Source: Lithodes maja (Eukaryota; Arthropoda; Malacostraca; Decapoda; Lithodidae). Taken from it: a DNA stretch of 64,000 bases. The notes beneath the pieces are model-generated. The model searched no databases. It worked only from the letters and a program-made list of their open reading frames with translations, and had not been told where the DNA came from. The position numbers were made by a program, and so were the translations under genes. Location: assembly GCA_037953745.1 (NCBI GenBank), contig JBAKBP010000198.1, forward strand, positions 124,001 to 188,000. Reading direction: 5' to 3'. Shown here in pieces: positions 43,793 to 55,455 of the stretch; within the stretch, counting starts at the first letter, position 1, and every line of letters begins with the position of its first letter.

Positions 43793-46462
43793 CAACCCAC
43801 CCTTTTAACTACCACAGATCCTTCTGTAGGACAGATTTACACTTGAGGGATGTTATTCAGTTTAGGAAGGACCTCTAGCAATAATATGAGGTCAAGCTAC
43901 CTCAACCCACCCTTTTAACTACCACAGATCCTTCTGTAGGGCAGATTTACACTTGAGGGATGTTATTCAGTTTAGGAAGGACCTCTAGCAATAATATGAG
44001 GTCAAGCTACCTCAACCCACCCTTTTAACTACCACAGATCCTTCTGTAGGGCAGATTTACACTTGAGGGATGTTATTCAGTTTAGGAAGGACCTCTAGCA
44101 ATAATATGAGGTCAAGCTACCTCAACCCACCCTTTTAACTACCACAGATCCTTCTGTAGGGCAGATTTACACTTGAGGGATGTTATTCAGTTTAGGAAGG
44201 ACCTCTAGCAATAATATGAGGTCAAGCTACCTCAACCCACCCTTTTAACTGCCACAGATCCTTCTGTAGGGCAGATTTACACTTGAGGGATGTTATTCAG
44301 TTTAGGAAGGACCTCTAGCAATAATATGAGGTCAAGCTACCTCAACCCACCCTTTTAACTACCACAGATCCTTCTGTAGGGCAGATTTACACTTGAGGGA
44401 TGTTATTCAGTTTAGGAAGGACCTCTAGCAATAATATGAGGTCAAGCTACCTCAACCCACCCTTTTAACTACCACAGATCCTTCTGTAGGGCAGATTTAC
44501 ACTTGAGGGATGTTATTCAGTTTAGGAAGGACCTCTAGCAATAATATGAGGTCAAGCTACCTCAACCCACCCTTTTAACTACCACAGATCCTTCTGTAGG
44601 ACAGATTTACACTTGAGGGATGTTATTCAGTTTAGGAAGGACCTCTAGCAATAATATGAGGTCAAGCTACCTCAACCCACCCTTTTGACTACCACAGATC
44701 CTTCTGTAGGGCAGATTTACACTTGAGGGATGTTATTCCGTTTAGGAAGGACCTCTAGCAATAATATGAGGTCAAGCTATCTCAACCCACCCTTTTAACT
44801 ACCACATATCCTTCTGTAGGGCAGATTTACACTTGAGGGATGTTATTCAGTTTAGGAAGGACCTCTAGCAATAATATGAGGTCAAGCTATCTCAACCCAC
44901 CCTTTTAACTACCACAGATCCTTCTGTAGGACAGATTTACACTTGAGGGATGTTATTCAGTTTAGGAAGGACCTCTAGCAATAATATGAGGTCAAGCTAC
45001 CTCAACCCACCCTTTTAACTACCACAGATCCTTCTGTAGGGCAGATTTACACTTGAGGGATGTTATTCAGTTTAGGAAGGACCTCTAGCAATAATTTGAG
45101 GTCAAGCTATCTCAACCCACCCTTTTAACTACCACAGATCCTTCTGTAGGACAGATTTACACTTGAGGGATGTTATTCAGTTTAGGAAGGACCTCTAGCA
45201 ATAATATGAGGTCAAGCTACCTCAACCCACCCTTTTAACTACCACAGATCCTTCTGTAGGGCAGATTTACACTTGAGGGATGTTATTCAGTTTAGGAAGG
45301 ACCTCTACCAATAATATGAGGTCAAGCTATCTCAACCCACCCTTTTAACTACCACAGATCCTTCTGTAGGGCAGATTTACACTTGAGGGATGTTATTCAG
45401 TTTAGGAAGGACCTCTAGCAATAATATGAGGTCAAGCTATCTCAACCCACCCTTTTAACTACCACAGATCCTTCTGTAGGGCAGATTTACACTTGAGGGA
45501 TGTTATTCAGTTTAGGAAGGACCTCTAGCAATAATATGAGGTCAAGCTATCTCAACCCACCCTTTTAACTACCACAGATCCTTCTGTAGGGCAGATTTAC
45601 ACTTGAGGGATGTTATTCAGTTTAGGAAGGACCTCTAGCAATAATATGAGGTCAAGCTACCTCAACCCACCCTTTTAACTACCACAGATCCTTCTGTAGG
45701 GCAGATTTACACTTGAGGGATGTTATTCAGTTTAGGAAGGACCTCTAGCAATAATATGAGGTCAAGCTACCTCAACCCACCCTTTTAACTACCACAGATC
45801 CTTCTGTAGGGCAGATTTACACTTGAGGGATGTTATTCAGTTTAGGAAGGACCTCTAGCAATAATATGAGGTCAAGCTATCTCAACCCACCCTTTTAACT
45901 ACCACAGATCCTTCTGTAGGGCAGATTTACACTTGAGGGATGTTATTCAGTTTAGGAAGGACCTCTAGCAATAATATGAGGTCAAGCTACCTCAACCCAC
46001 CCTTTTAACTACCACAGATCCTTCTGTAGGGCAGATTTACACTTGAGGGATGTTATTCAGTTTAGGAAGGACCTCTAGCAATAATATGAGGTCAAGCTAT
46101 CTCAACCCACCCTTTTAACTACCACAGATCCTTCTGTAGGGCAGATTTACACTTGAGGGATGTTATTCAATTTAGGAAGGACCTCTAGCAATAATATGAG
46201 GTCAAGCTACCTCAACCCACTCTTTTAACTACCACAGATCCTTCTGTAGGGCAGATTTACACTTGAGGGATGTTATTCAGTTTAGGAAGGACCTCTAGCA
46301 ATAATATGAGGTCAAGCTACCTCAACCCACCCTTTTAACTACCACAGATCCTTCTGTAGGGCAGATTTACACTTGAGGGATGTTATTCAGTTTAGGAAGG
46401 ACCTCTAGCAATAATATGAGGTCAAGCTACCTCAACCAACCCTTTTAACTACCACAGATCCT
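43793..46462. repeat. 110-bp satellite, block 3 (about 24 copies)
   Basis: Clean 110-bp periodicity. Variants include AGGACAG (43829, 44599, 44929, 45149) and TATTCCG (44740). It is interrupted at 46462 by the LINE and resumes at 50423. Confidence 0.97.
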
Positions 46463-46463
46463 G

Positions 46464-49400
46464 ATGTGGCGGCGTCTACGCCGTGGGACCACCTCCCGGA
46501 GCTGCCAACCGCGGATGGCTGCCGACCCTCCACGGCCGGAGACAAGATCAATCGACCAGTGGAGGATAACTGGATGCCGGCCGCGGGGAGCAGTTTCGGG
46601 AGCCAAACCGCCACAACTATCCCCTGCCCCCCCCCCTGGGGGCACGGGTCCTTGGAGTGGCTTCGGTCGCGCCGGGAATTTCCACACCTCTCACACCACA
46701 CACACACATCACACAGTTTTTCCTACACCGAGAAATGACTCTCCGGCTGTCATTTCTCGAAGACTTCTTCTAGGCGGAGACATTGAGAGCAACCCAGGAC
46801 CCACGTACACATACATATGTCCAACTTGCTCAAAACCCATCACCTCGAGTCGCCACACTAAGGGTTCAGTTCTCTGCAATTCATGCAGGAACTGGACCCA
46901 CTTCACCTGTACAACACTTGCCTCCAAGAAACACTACACGAACACCTGGACCTGTTCCTCATGCCCCTCCCTCTCTCAGTCAAATCCCTCACCTAAAACC
47001 CGTCCACCTCTCCTCCCCAACCCACCTAGCCTTCCCATATCATCCACTCCCTCCCCTAAAACCCGTCCACCTCTCCTCCCTAACCCACCTAACCTTCCCA
47101 TACCATCCACATCCTCAACTCAACACACCACACCCCATCCTAATCCATTCCAACCCCCATCTCCTGCTCCCCAATCCCCACCCCCACCTCACCCATCCCA
47201 ACCTCCAGCCCCTCCCTCACCCCCACCCCATCCTCGTGCAGCAGCACCCAACATACATCGTGCACATAACATTAACATTCTCCAATTGAACATAGATGGC
47301 ATTAACACAAAGAAACACGAACTCTCACACTTCATCAAACAACACAACATACACATTGCCATCTTACAAGAAACAAAACTCCGCACATCACAAAAAACAC
47401 CCACATTTCATAATTTCACCACCATCAGACAAGACCGGGCTGTCGGCGGGGGCGGTGGACTCATCACCCTGGTACACAATGAAATATCATACATAGTAAC
47501 CAGTGTACAAACCAAATCCCTCCTCCCCCCAAATGATAACACAACAGAAATACAATCGATTAAAATACGCACTGGCAACAAATCCAACATAACCATCATA
47601 AACACATACATCCCTCCCCAAACATCCCCTACAGTACCAAATATATACAGACCACACTTACAACACATCACAAACACCCCACACATCATCCTGGGTGGTG
47701 ACTTCAACGCCAAGACGTCGGCCTGGTTTGTCGACAACCCCGACACAGACAGAGGGCTGGTACTACAAAACCAAACAGATAACCTCATCATCCTTAACGA
47801 CATCCATCAACATACCCATATTCCTCACCAAGCCCTCTATAACCCATCATCTCCAGACATCACCTTTTGCTCCCCAGAACTCGCCCCCACAACATCCTGG
47901 AGGGTGGTCAGAACCTTAGGCTCTGACCACCTCCCGATCATTATCACCACCAAAACCAGACTCACCCCAGCTAGCCACAAACACACATACACCAATTATA
48001 AAAGAGCTAACTGGGAAGCATTTACAAATGAGACAGAACAACACTTCACAACTCTAAACAGTACACCCATCACTAACATCAACAATGCTGTACACATACT
48101 CAATAAAACTATCCAAAACGCTGACAAGAAACACATTCCAAGAGGTAACAGAAAAAGACACAACCCCAACTTCACACCAGAAATTCAAAACCTCATCAGA
48201 CAACGCGACACACTGAAACACTCCCCAGCACCCCACACACAAGACATCACACAACAAATTCAAGCACTCAACACCCAAACTAACAACAAAATACAAGAAC
48301 AACAAAAACTAAATTGGAATATCTTCCTACAAACACTTGATCACAAAACAAACCCCCAAAAAATCTACAAAACACTAAACAGCATCACACTTTCCAACAG
48401 CAACACAACACAATCACATGCTGCAATCACAACAACAGACTCTACTCCTTCATGTAAACAACAAGCAAACACTCTCATCAATCACTTCTCACATGTCAGC
48501 CACCTAAAACCTCACAAAGACGACCGACGTGTCATCCGACGTAAGAGACAATTCCCCACAGACCCTGACTATACACCCTTCACCAATCACCAGACAAAGC
48601 ATATCATCAACAATCTCAAGCACTCACCCGCCTGTGGCCTAGACAACATAAGCAACATACACCTCAGACACCTGGGACCACAAGGCATACAAACACTCAC
48701 TAACATATCAAACTACAGCTATTCACACAACACAATACCAGACATTTGGAAGCATGGTATCATCATCACATTCCCCAAACCCAACAAAGACCCTACGCTA
48801 CCCTCCTCGCACCGCCCCATCACACTCCTTTGCTCCCCCTCCAAAGTCATGGAACGCCTAGTATTACAACTAATTACACCCGACCTACCCCTAGCTCCAA
48901 CACAACATGGCTTTAGACCACTGCACTCCACAAACACTCTTCTCACAGACCTTACACAAAGAGCTTTTGACGGCATCAACTCAGCTAGACCACCACACAG
49001 ATCACTATTAGCCACACTCGACATTAGTAAAGCCTTCGATGCCATCCCCCGCCACAACCTAACAAACAAAATCTACAACACAAACATGCACAACAACACA
49101 AAAAGGTGGCTGGCCAACTTCCTAGCAGGCAGATGTGCACACGTATCTTTTGCCGGTCAGTCATCAAAAATCAGAAACTTTCCAAACGGAGTCCCACAAG
49201 GATCCGTCCTATCGCCCGCACTCTTCAATCTGTACATGCACGATATAACTACACCCAATACTCCCCAAATAAACTTAGCCTCCTATGCAGATGACATAAC
49301 ACTCACATGCACACACCATGACCCAAGAAGAGCAACAGATCTCCTTCAACCCTATCTCAACACACTACATGGCTGGTGCACTACAAACAGACTTAATCTA

Positions 49401-50399
49401 GCCCCAGCCAAATCCACCGCAACCCTGCTCACAAGCTGGACAGGTGAACACGAATACATCCCTCAACTCACCATAAACAACACACCCCTAACACATACAC
49501 ACACACCCAAAATCCTAGGAGTAACATATGATACTCATATGACATTCAAACAGCACACCACAAACATTAAAAAGAAACTGACACCCAGACTTAACGCCCT
49601 CAGGTCACTTGCTCACACAAAATTTGGACACAACAAAGAAACTACCACCACAGTATATAAACAATCCATAAGATCAGTAATGGAATACGCAAGCCCAGCC
49701 TGGGCTTCTAACCTAGCTGAAACACATCATAAGACCTTACAGACGATTCAAAACAAAGCCCTGAAGATCATTACAGGCAGCACAGCTACTGCACCCACAG
49801 ATCATCTACATCAAGAAACCAAAATCCTCAAAGTCAAAGACCATCTGGACATGAGAGGCACTGAATTCCTGGCAGCAGCCTCCACGAACCAAGACCACCC
49901 ACTAAACTACATGGCAACACACCCACAGACACCAAGAAATATCAAAACAACACCCAGCACACGGTATCACACACAATTATTGTCCTCTCTCCCTCCCTGC
50001 CCACCCCGAACCAACTTCCAGAAGCACATCCATACTCATATCTCTCGCCAATCCATCCACTCACTCACAGACAACACGCAGCTGCATGCACGACCTCCCG
50101 AAATCCATCCTTCCGAATCCTCCCTCCCTCGCGAGGACAGAGTCCACCTGGCCAGGCTGAGATGCGGACACCATCCAGCTCTCCTGAGCTATCAGAAGAG
50201 ACTGGATGACTCCGTTGTCGACGCCTGCCCGGGATGTAACACAGCACCCCATACCATTAAACACATCATAGAAGACTGCATTTCACACAACCACTTACGC
50301 CAACAACACAACCTACACTCAATGAGAGCTCTGTGGGAAAGCCCGATCGTGGCCGTGGCCTTCCTCAGGGACTCGGGGCTGTTCGGCCAGGCAGCTTAG
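46464..50399 (+). CDS. LINE polyprotein: 2A-like peptide, PHD finger, APE endonuclease, RT (1311 aa)
   Basis: An uninterrupted single frame. In order: basic N-terminus overlapping the ribozyme candidate; 2A-like LLLGGDIESNPGP (101-113); PHD-type C4HC3 finger (C119, C122, C138, C141, H146, C149, C164, C167); proline-rich linker (about 170-265); and APE endonuclease (LQLNIDG near 273, QETK near 302, GGDFNAK near 410, SDHLP near 488). RT follows with LDISKAFDAIP, GVPQGSVLSP and catalytic YADD near 940, then a C-terminal CPGC-x8-H-x4-C motif near 1255-1273. The first ATG (46464) overlaps the insertion junction, so residue 18 or another codon may be the true start. The coding strand is A/C-rich and G-poor, unlike its neighbours. 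All expected catalytic motifs are present. Confidence 0.92.
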   Translation: MWRRLRRGTTSRSCQPRMAADPPRPETRSIDQWRITGCRPRGAVSGAKPPQLSPAPPPGGTGPWSGFGRAGNFHTSHTTHTHHTVFPTPRNDSPAVISRRLLLGGDIESNPGPTYTYICPTCSKPITSSRHTKGSVLCNSCRNWTHFTCTTLASKKHYTNTWTCSSCPSLSQSNPSPKTRPPLLPNPPSLPISSTPSPKTRPPLLPNPPNLPIPSTSSTQHTTPHPNPFQPPSPAPQSPPPPHPSQPPAPPSPPPHPRAAAPNIHRAHNINILQLNIDGINTKKHELSHFIKQHNIHIAILQETKLRTSQKTPTFHNFTTIRQDRAVGGGGGLITLVHNEISYIVTSVQTKSLLPPNDNTTEIQSIKIRTGNKSNITIINTYIPPQTSPTVPNIYRPHLQHITNTPHIILGGDFNAKTSAWFVDNPDTDRGLVLQNQTDNLIILNDIHQHTHIPHQALYNPSSPDITFCSPELAPTTSWRVVRTLGSDHLPIIITTKTRLTPASHKHTYTNYKRANWEAFTNETEQHFTTLNSTPITNINNAVHILNKTIQNADKKHIPRGNRKRHNPNFTPEIQNLIRQRDTLKHSPAPHTQDITQQIQALNTQTNNKIQEQQKLNWNIFLQTLDHKTNPQKIYKTLNSITLSNSNTTQSHAAITTTDSTPSCKQQANTLINHFSHVSHLKPHKDDRRVIRRKRQFPTDPDYTPFTNHQTKHIINNLKHSPACGLDNISNIHLRHLGPQGIQTLTNISNYSYSHNTIPDIWKHGIIITFPKPNKDPTLPSSHRPITLLCSPSKVMERLVLQLITPDLPLAPTQHGFRPLHSTNTLLTDLTQRAFDGINSARPPHRSLLATLDISKAFDAIPRHNLTNKIYNTNMHNNTKRWLANFLAGRCAHVSFAGQSSKIRNFPNGVPQGSVLSPALFNLYMHDITTPNTPQINLASYADDITLTCTHHDPRRATDLLQPYLNTLHGWCTTNRLNLAPAKSTATLLTSWTGEHEYIPQLTINNTPLTHTHTPKILGVTYDTHMTFKQHTTNIKKKLTPRLNALRSLAHTKFGHNKETTTTVYKQSIRSVMEYASPAWASNLAETHHKTLQTIQNKALKIITGSTATAPTDHLHQETKILKVKDHLDMRGTEFLAAASTNQDHPLNYMATHPQTPRNIKTTPSTRYHTQLLSSLPPCPPRTNFQKHIHTHISRQSIHSLTDNTQLHARPPEIHPSESSLPREDRVHLARLRCGHHPALLSYQKRLDDSVVDACPGCNTAPHTIKHIIEDCISHNHLRQQHNLHSMRALWESPIVAVAFLRDSGLFGQAA
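46467..46536 (+). ncRNA. Candidate HDV-like self-cleaving ribozyme at the LINE 5' end
   Basis: Pairing seen by eye: TGGCGGC (46467-46473) with GCTGCCA (46501-46507), seven pairs with one G-U (P1); GCCGTGG (46480-46486) with CCACGGC (46530-46536), seven perfect pairs (P2); and GCGG/CTGC (46511-46514 with 46519-46522), a short P4. The order P1, P2, P1', P4, P2' is the nested double pseudoknot of HDV ribozymes. P3 would fall in 46487-46500 and is weak. A CGA follows P4, with C46523 in the place of the catalytic cytosine. HDV-like ribozymes process the 5' ends of R2, RTE and L1Tc elements. Activity is untested. Confidence 0.55.
46764..46802 (+). other. 2A-like ribosome-skipping motif
   Basis: Codons for LLLGGDIESNPGP match the 2A consensus D-(V/I)-E-x-N-P-G-P. 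Known 2A peptides make the ribosome release the chain between Gly and Pro and carry on. Here this would free a 112-residue leader (if the first ATG is used) from a protein starting Pro-Thr with the PHD finger and enzymes. 2A-like motifs are documented in trypanosome L1Tc and in several APE-type LINEs of invertebrates. Confidence 0.8.
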
Positions 50400-50422
50400 G
50401 GAACAACAACAACAACAACAAC

Positions 50423-53403
50423 TACCACAGATCCTTCTGTAGGGCAGATTTACACTTGAGGGATGTTATTCAGTTTAGGAAGGACCTCTAGCAATAATAT
50501 GAGGTCAAGCTACCTCAACCCACCCTTTTAACTACCACAGATCTTTCTGTAGGGCAGATTTACACTTGAGGGATGTTATTCAGTTTAGGAAGGACCTCTA
50601 GCAATAATATGAGGTCAAGCTACCTCAACCCACCCTTTTAACTACCACAGATCCTTCTGTAGGACAGATTTACACTTGAGGGATGTTATTCAGTTTAGGA
50701 AGGACCTCTAGCAATAATATGAGGTCAAGCTATCTCAACCCACCCTTTTAACTACCACAGATCCTTCTGTATGGCAGATTTACACTTGAGGGATGTTATT
50801 CAGTTTAGGAAGGACCTCTAGCAATAATATGAGGTCAAGCTATCTCAACCCACCCTTTTAACTACCACAGATCCTTCTGTAGGGCAGATTTACACTTGAG
50901 GGATGTTATTCAGTTTAGGAAGGACCTCTAGCAATAATATGAGGTCAAGCTACCTCAACCCACCCTTTTAACTACCACAGATCCTTCTGTAGGGCAGATT
51001 TACACTTGAGGGATGTTATTCCGTTTAGGAAGGACCTCTACCAATAATATGAGGTCAAGCTATCTCAACCCACCCTTTTAACTACCACAGATCCTTCTAT
51101 TGGGCAGATTTACACTTGAGGGATGTTATTCAGTTTAGGAAGGACCTCTAGCAATAATATGAGGTCAAGCTATCTCAACCCACCCTTTTAATTACCACAG
51201 ATCCTTCTGTAGGACAGATTTACACTTGAGGGATGTTATTCAGTTTAGGAAGGACCTCTAGCAATAATATGAGGTCAAGCTACCTCAACCCACCCTTTTA
51301 ACTACCACAGATCCTTCTGTAGGGCAGATTTACACTTGAGGGATGTTATTCAGTTTAGGAAGGACCTCTAGCAATAATATGAGGTCAAGCTATCTCAACC
51401 CACCCTTTTAACTACCACAGATCCTTCTGTAGGACAGATTTACACTTGAGGGATGTTATTCAGTTTAGGAAGGACCTCTAGCAATAATATGAGGTCAAGC
51501 TACCTCAACCCACCCTTTTAACTACCACAGATCCTTCTGTAGGGCAGATTTACACTTGAGGGATGTTATTCAGTTTAGGAAGGACCTCTAGCAATAATAT
51601 GAGGTCAAGCTATCTCAACCAACCCTTTTAACTACCACAGATCCTTCTGTAGGGCAGATTTACACTTGAGGGATGTTATTCAGTTTAGGAAGGACCTCTA
51701 GCAATAATATGAGGTCAAGCTATCTCAACCCACCCTTTTAACTACCACAGATCCTTCTGTAGGGCAGATTTACACTTGAGGGATGTTATTCAGTTTAGGA
51801 AGGACCTCTAGCAATAATATGAGCTCAAGCTATCTCAACCCACCCTTTTAACTACCACAGATCCTTCTGTAGGGCAGATTTACACTTGAGGGATGTTATT
51901 CAGTTTAGGAAGGACCTCTAGCAATAATATGAGGTCAAGCTATCTCAACCCCCCCTTTTAACTACCACAGATCCTTCTGTAGGGCAGATTTACACTTGAG
52001 GGATGTTATTCAGTTTAGGAAGGACCTCTAGCAATAATATGAGGTCAAGCTACCTCAACCCACCCTTTTAACTACCACAGATCCTTCTGTAGGGCAGATT
52101 TACACTTGAGGGATGTTATTCAGTTTAGGAAGGACCTCTAGCAATAATATGAGGTCAAGCTACCTCAACCCACCCTTTTAACTACCACAGATCCTTCTGT
52201 AGGGCAGATTTACACTTGAGGGATGTTATTCCGTTTAGGAAGGACCTCTAGCAATAATATGAGGTCAAGCTATCTCAACCCACCCTTTTAACTACCACAG
52301 ATCCTTCTGTTGGGCAGATTTACACTTGAGGGATGTTATTCAGTTTAGGAAGGACCTCTAGCAATAATATGAGGTCAAGCTATCTCAACCCACCCTTTTA
52401 ATTACCACAGATCCTTCTGTAGGACAGATTTACATTTGAGGGATGTTATTCAGTTTAGGAAGGACCTCTAGCAATAATATGAGGTCAAGCTACCTCAACC
52501 CACCTTTTTAACTACCACAGATCCTTCTGTAGGGCAGATTTACACTTGAGGGATGTTATTCAGTTTAGGAAGGACCTCTAGCAATAATATGAGGTCAAGC
52601 TATCTCAACCCACCCTTTTAACTACCACAGATCCTTCTGTAGGGCAGATTTACACTTGAGGGATGTTATTCAGTTTAGGAAGGACCTCTAGCAATAATAT
52701 GAGGTCAAGCTATCTCAACCCACCCTTTTAACTACCACAGATCCTTCTGTAGGGCAGATTTACACTTGAGGGATGTTATTCAGTTTAGGAAGGACCTCTA
52801 GCAATAATATGAGGTCAAGCTACCTCAACCCACCCTTTTAACTACCACAGATCCTTCTGTAGGGCAGATTTACACTTGAGGGATGTTATTCAGTTTAGGA
52901 AGGACCTCTAGCAATAATATGAGGTCAAGCTACCTCAACCCACCCTTTTAACTACCACAGATCCTTCTGTAGGGCAGATTTACACTTGAGGGATGTTATT
53001 CAGTTTAGGAAGGACCTCTAGCAATAATATGAGGTCAAGCTATCTCAACCCACCCTTTTAACTACCACAGATCCTTCTGTAGGGCAGATTTACACTTGAG
53101 GGATGTTATTCAGTTTAGGAAGGACCTCTAGCAATAATATGAGGTCAAGCTACCTCAACCCACCCTTTTAACTACCACAGATCCTTCTGTAGGGCAGTTT
53201 TACACTTGAGGGATGTTATTCAGTTTAGGAAGGACCTCTAGCAATAATATGAGGTCAAGCTACCTCAACCCACCCTTTTAACTACCACAGATCCTTCTGT
53301 AGGGCAGATTTACACTTGAGGGATGTTATTCAGTTTAGGAAGGACCTCTAGCAATAATATGAGGTCAAGCTATCTCAACCCACCCTTTTAACTACCACAG
53401 ATC
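50423..53403. repeat. 110-bp satellite, block 4 (about 27 copies, with 11-mer higher-order repeat)
   Basis: Continuation of block 3 after the LINE, with 110-bp spacing. A set of private variants recurs 1210 bp apart: TATTCCG (51017 and 52227), TTGGGCAG (51100 and 52310), TTTTAATTACC (51187 and 52397) and AGGACAG (51211 and 52421). 1210 is exactly 11 monomers. Confidence 0.96.
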
Positions 53404-55242
53404 TGTGACGCATGTCGAGTATGAGCATGCTGTACAGAACGCCCAGTCAGGCCCCACTCTCGCTAGGATCGTCAGGGCAGGAACTTTGGCTGTAGTCTGT
53501 GTAGAGTTTCCTAACTCAGTTTATGTGAACCGTTGTACTATAAGTATTATCATTATGTATTTTGTTTTCTTCTAAGTCAACGAGTTCTATTTTATATCAT
53601 TAGATATAAGTATTGTGTGTGGGACTTGTATGTAATGATGAGAGGAGAGATATTACGTGGCGGGGGGTCAGTGAGTGCGCCACGCGGGCCGGTAGGCCTA
53701 ATTCCCTCCTCCCTTCCTCCCTTTCAGCGCGTGGGAAGTTCTTTGTCGATCCCAGATTGAGAGAGAATATGACGTCATGATTGCCAGTGGGCGGTCCTTA
53801 GTGTTGGCGATATGCTCGCTACAGGGCCGAGTATAAAAAGAGAGGTCCTCGCCACAATTCTTCAGAACTCATCAGGCAAAGCGACCTCTCATATCCCTTG
53901 CAACTATCCATATTCTTCCGACTGATGTGAACTTTCTCTACTCTCTGAACAGCCTATCTTCTACTCTTCTCGTCCCTGTTTAACCTCCATGACCCCTTTG
54001 GTGCAGATTTAGTCAGCCAAAGTATTATCGCTTGAGTTCTCACGAGATAAGTGCCTGTTAGATAGCCTATTTTGGAAGGGTCAACTAGAATAGGATTGAT
54101 TGATGTTTGTTGCACTCGTATATGTATTTCCCTGTGTACTATTATTCATGTTCCTGTTTTCTGCTGGTTTAGGTAATGCTAGACTGGGATAGGGTTCCTC
54201 GAGTTGTGATTTCCTATGAGTGCTAGGTTGGTTGAACCAGCACAATTGCAACGGAGACGTGGAACGCCTAGGTGGTCTTTCTGACTGTGTACCGTGGGAG
54301 TTTAGCACTGTGTTGCGAGTGAGGGCTTTTGCCTGTGCCACCCAACACTGTGCTATCTCATTTGCTTGACTTTGAGAGGATCGCCAGGAGAGAACCAGAT
54401 ACTAGTGATCTGGATCTCTCAAGAGAGCATCCCGTCAATTACCGTAATTTGGCCGCACAGTCTTAAGGACCTCGCTAGGCTACGAGCCGCTTGCTCAGCC
54501 ATTGTCTCCTAACCTTAGATATCCCAGCTAGACTTTGCTCGACCAGCAGATACAGTATAGTATTGAAGCTTCTCCTTATGTATATTATTGTTTAAGCACT
54601 ATTGATTTCATGTGTGGCACGCTTAGCTGCTTCAGAGATTAGTGGCCCACGAGCACAATCTTAGTAGGCTATTGCCAGTGCATTGTCGGAGTACTTCTTC
54701 TTAATGTTTGCCATATCCTATTGCTTATTCTTATAATTCTTCTTATGTCAATTTAAAGCCTTTAATTACCAGTGAGTTAGTCATTAAATTGCTGTTCAAA
54801 ATCCGATACTTACTTCTTATGAGTATTCGAGAAGCATCTAACTTATCAGAAGATTCCTTGCTTGATGCTCGAGGACTATTGTTTAACGTAACGTAATAGT
54901 GCCGATCCGAAGTAGAGGGTGGAGGACTTCTTAAGTTCTTAGTTCAAGGGTGGATTACTTCGGCTTCGGCCAACACTATTCTTTAGTGTTGTAGTACTTT
55001 CTTCTTTGTTTGATTGTTGACCAGACTAGATAACTCCCGTCTTGCTATTAGTCTGTTGTGTGAAACGCTAGTACCGAGTTCTTGTATACCCCGTTATAGC
55101 AGATAGAACTCTGGAGGGTAGTGGCGTTTTTTGTTCGGCTGGCAGTACTCTGGGGTTGGGATCGTGTGTTTCCGTTGTGGCAGCGAGCCATACTCGAGTC
55201 CTGTGTAAGAGCCCTAGTGTACCCGAGTGCCCGGTCGTAACA
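53404..55242 (+). repeat. Element E 5' LTR (1839 bp)
   Basis: TGTGACGC...GTAACA. CRE at 53770-53777 and TATA box at 53832-53839. The PBS starts at 55245 after AA. The U3 differs from B and D around 53640-53700. Confidence 0.95.
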
Positions 55243-55455
55243 AATGGCGACCTTGCTTAGGATTTTGTGAACAGTATAATTTTTTGCAGAGTTGTACAAC
55301 ATTTGTTTGTTCGTACTTTAGCGTGCATATTGAAGAATATTTTTTTTTGTAAGGCAATTAGGAGAGCATTTAAGAGACTCCAGTTAATTTAGTAATTAGT
55401 GCTTACATAAGGGAGTTTAACACTTTTGTCTCGAGAATTTGTTGTGAACTTCAGT

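Larger units (their letters stand above)
46463..50422 (+). mobile_element. Complete APE-type LINE inserted in the satellite
   Basis: One open frame nearly fills the element; the 3' end is TAG, GG, then (AAC)7 (50402-50422). A target duplication of up to 16 bp, AACTACCACAGATCCT, lies at 46447-46462 and 50420-50435 (the first three bases are ambiguous with the tail). Hence the insertion is full length or nearly so. The clade is not settled: the RT and the C-terminal Cys/His motif resemble the Jockey/I-type group. Confidence 0.93.
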
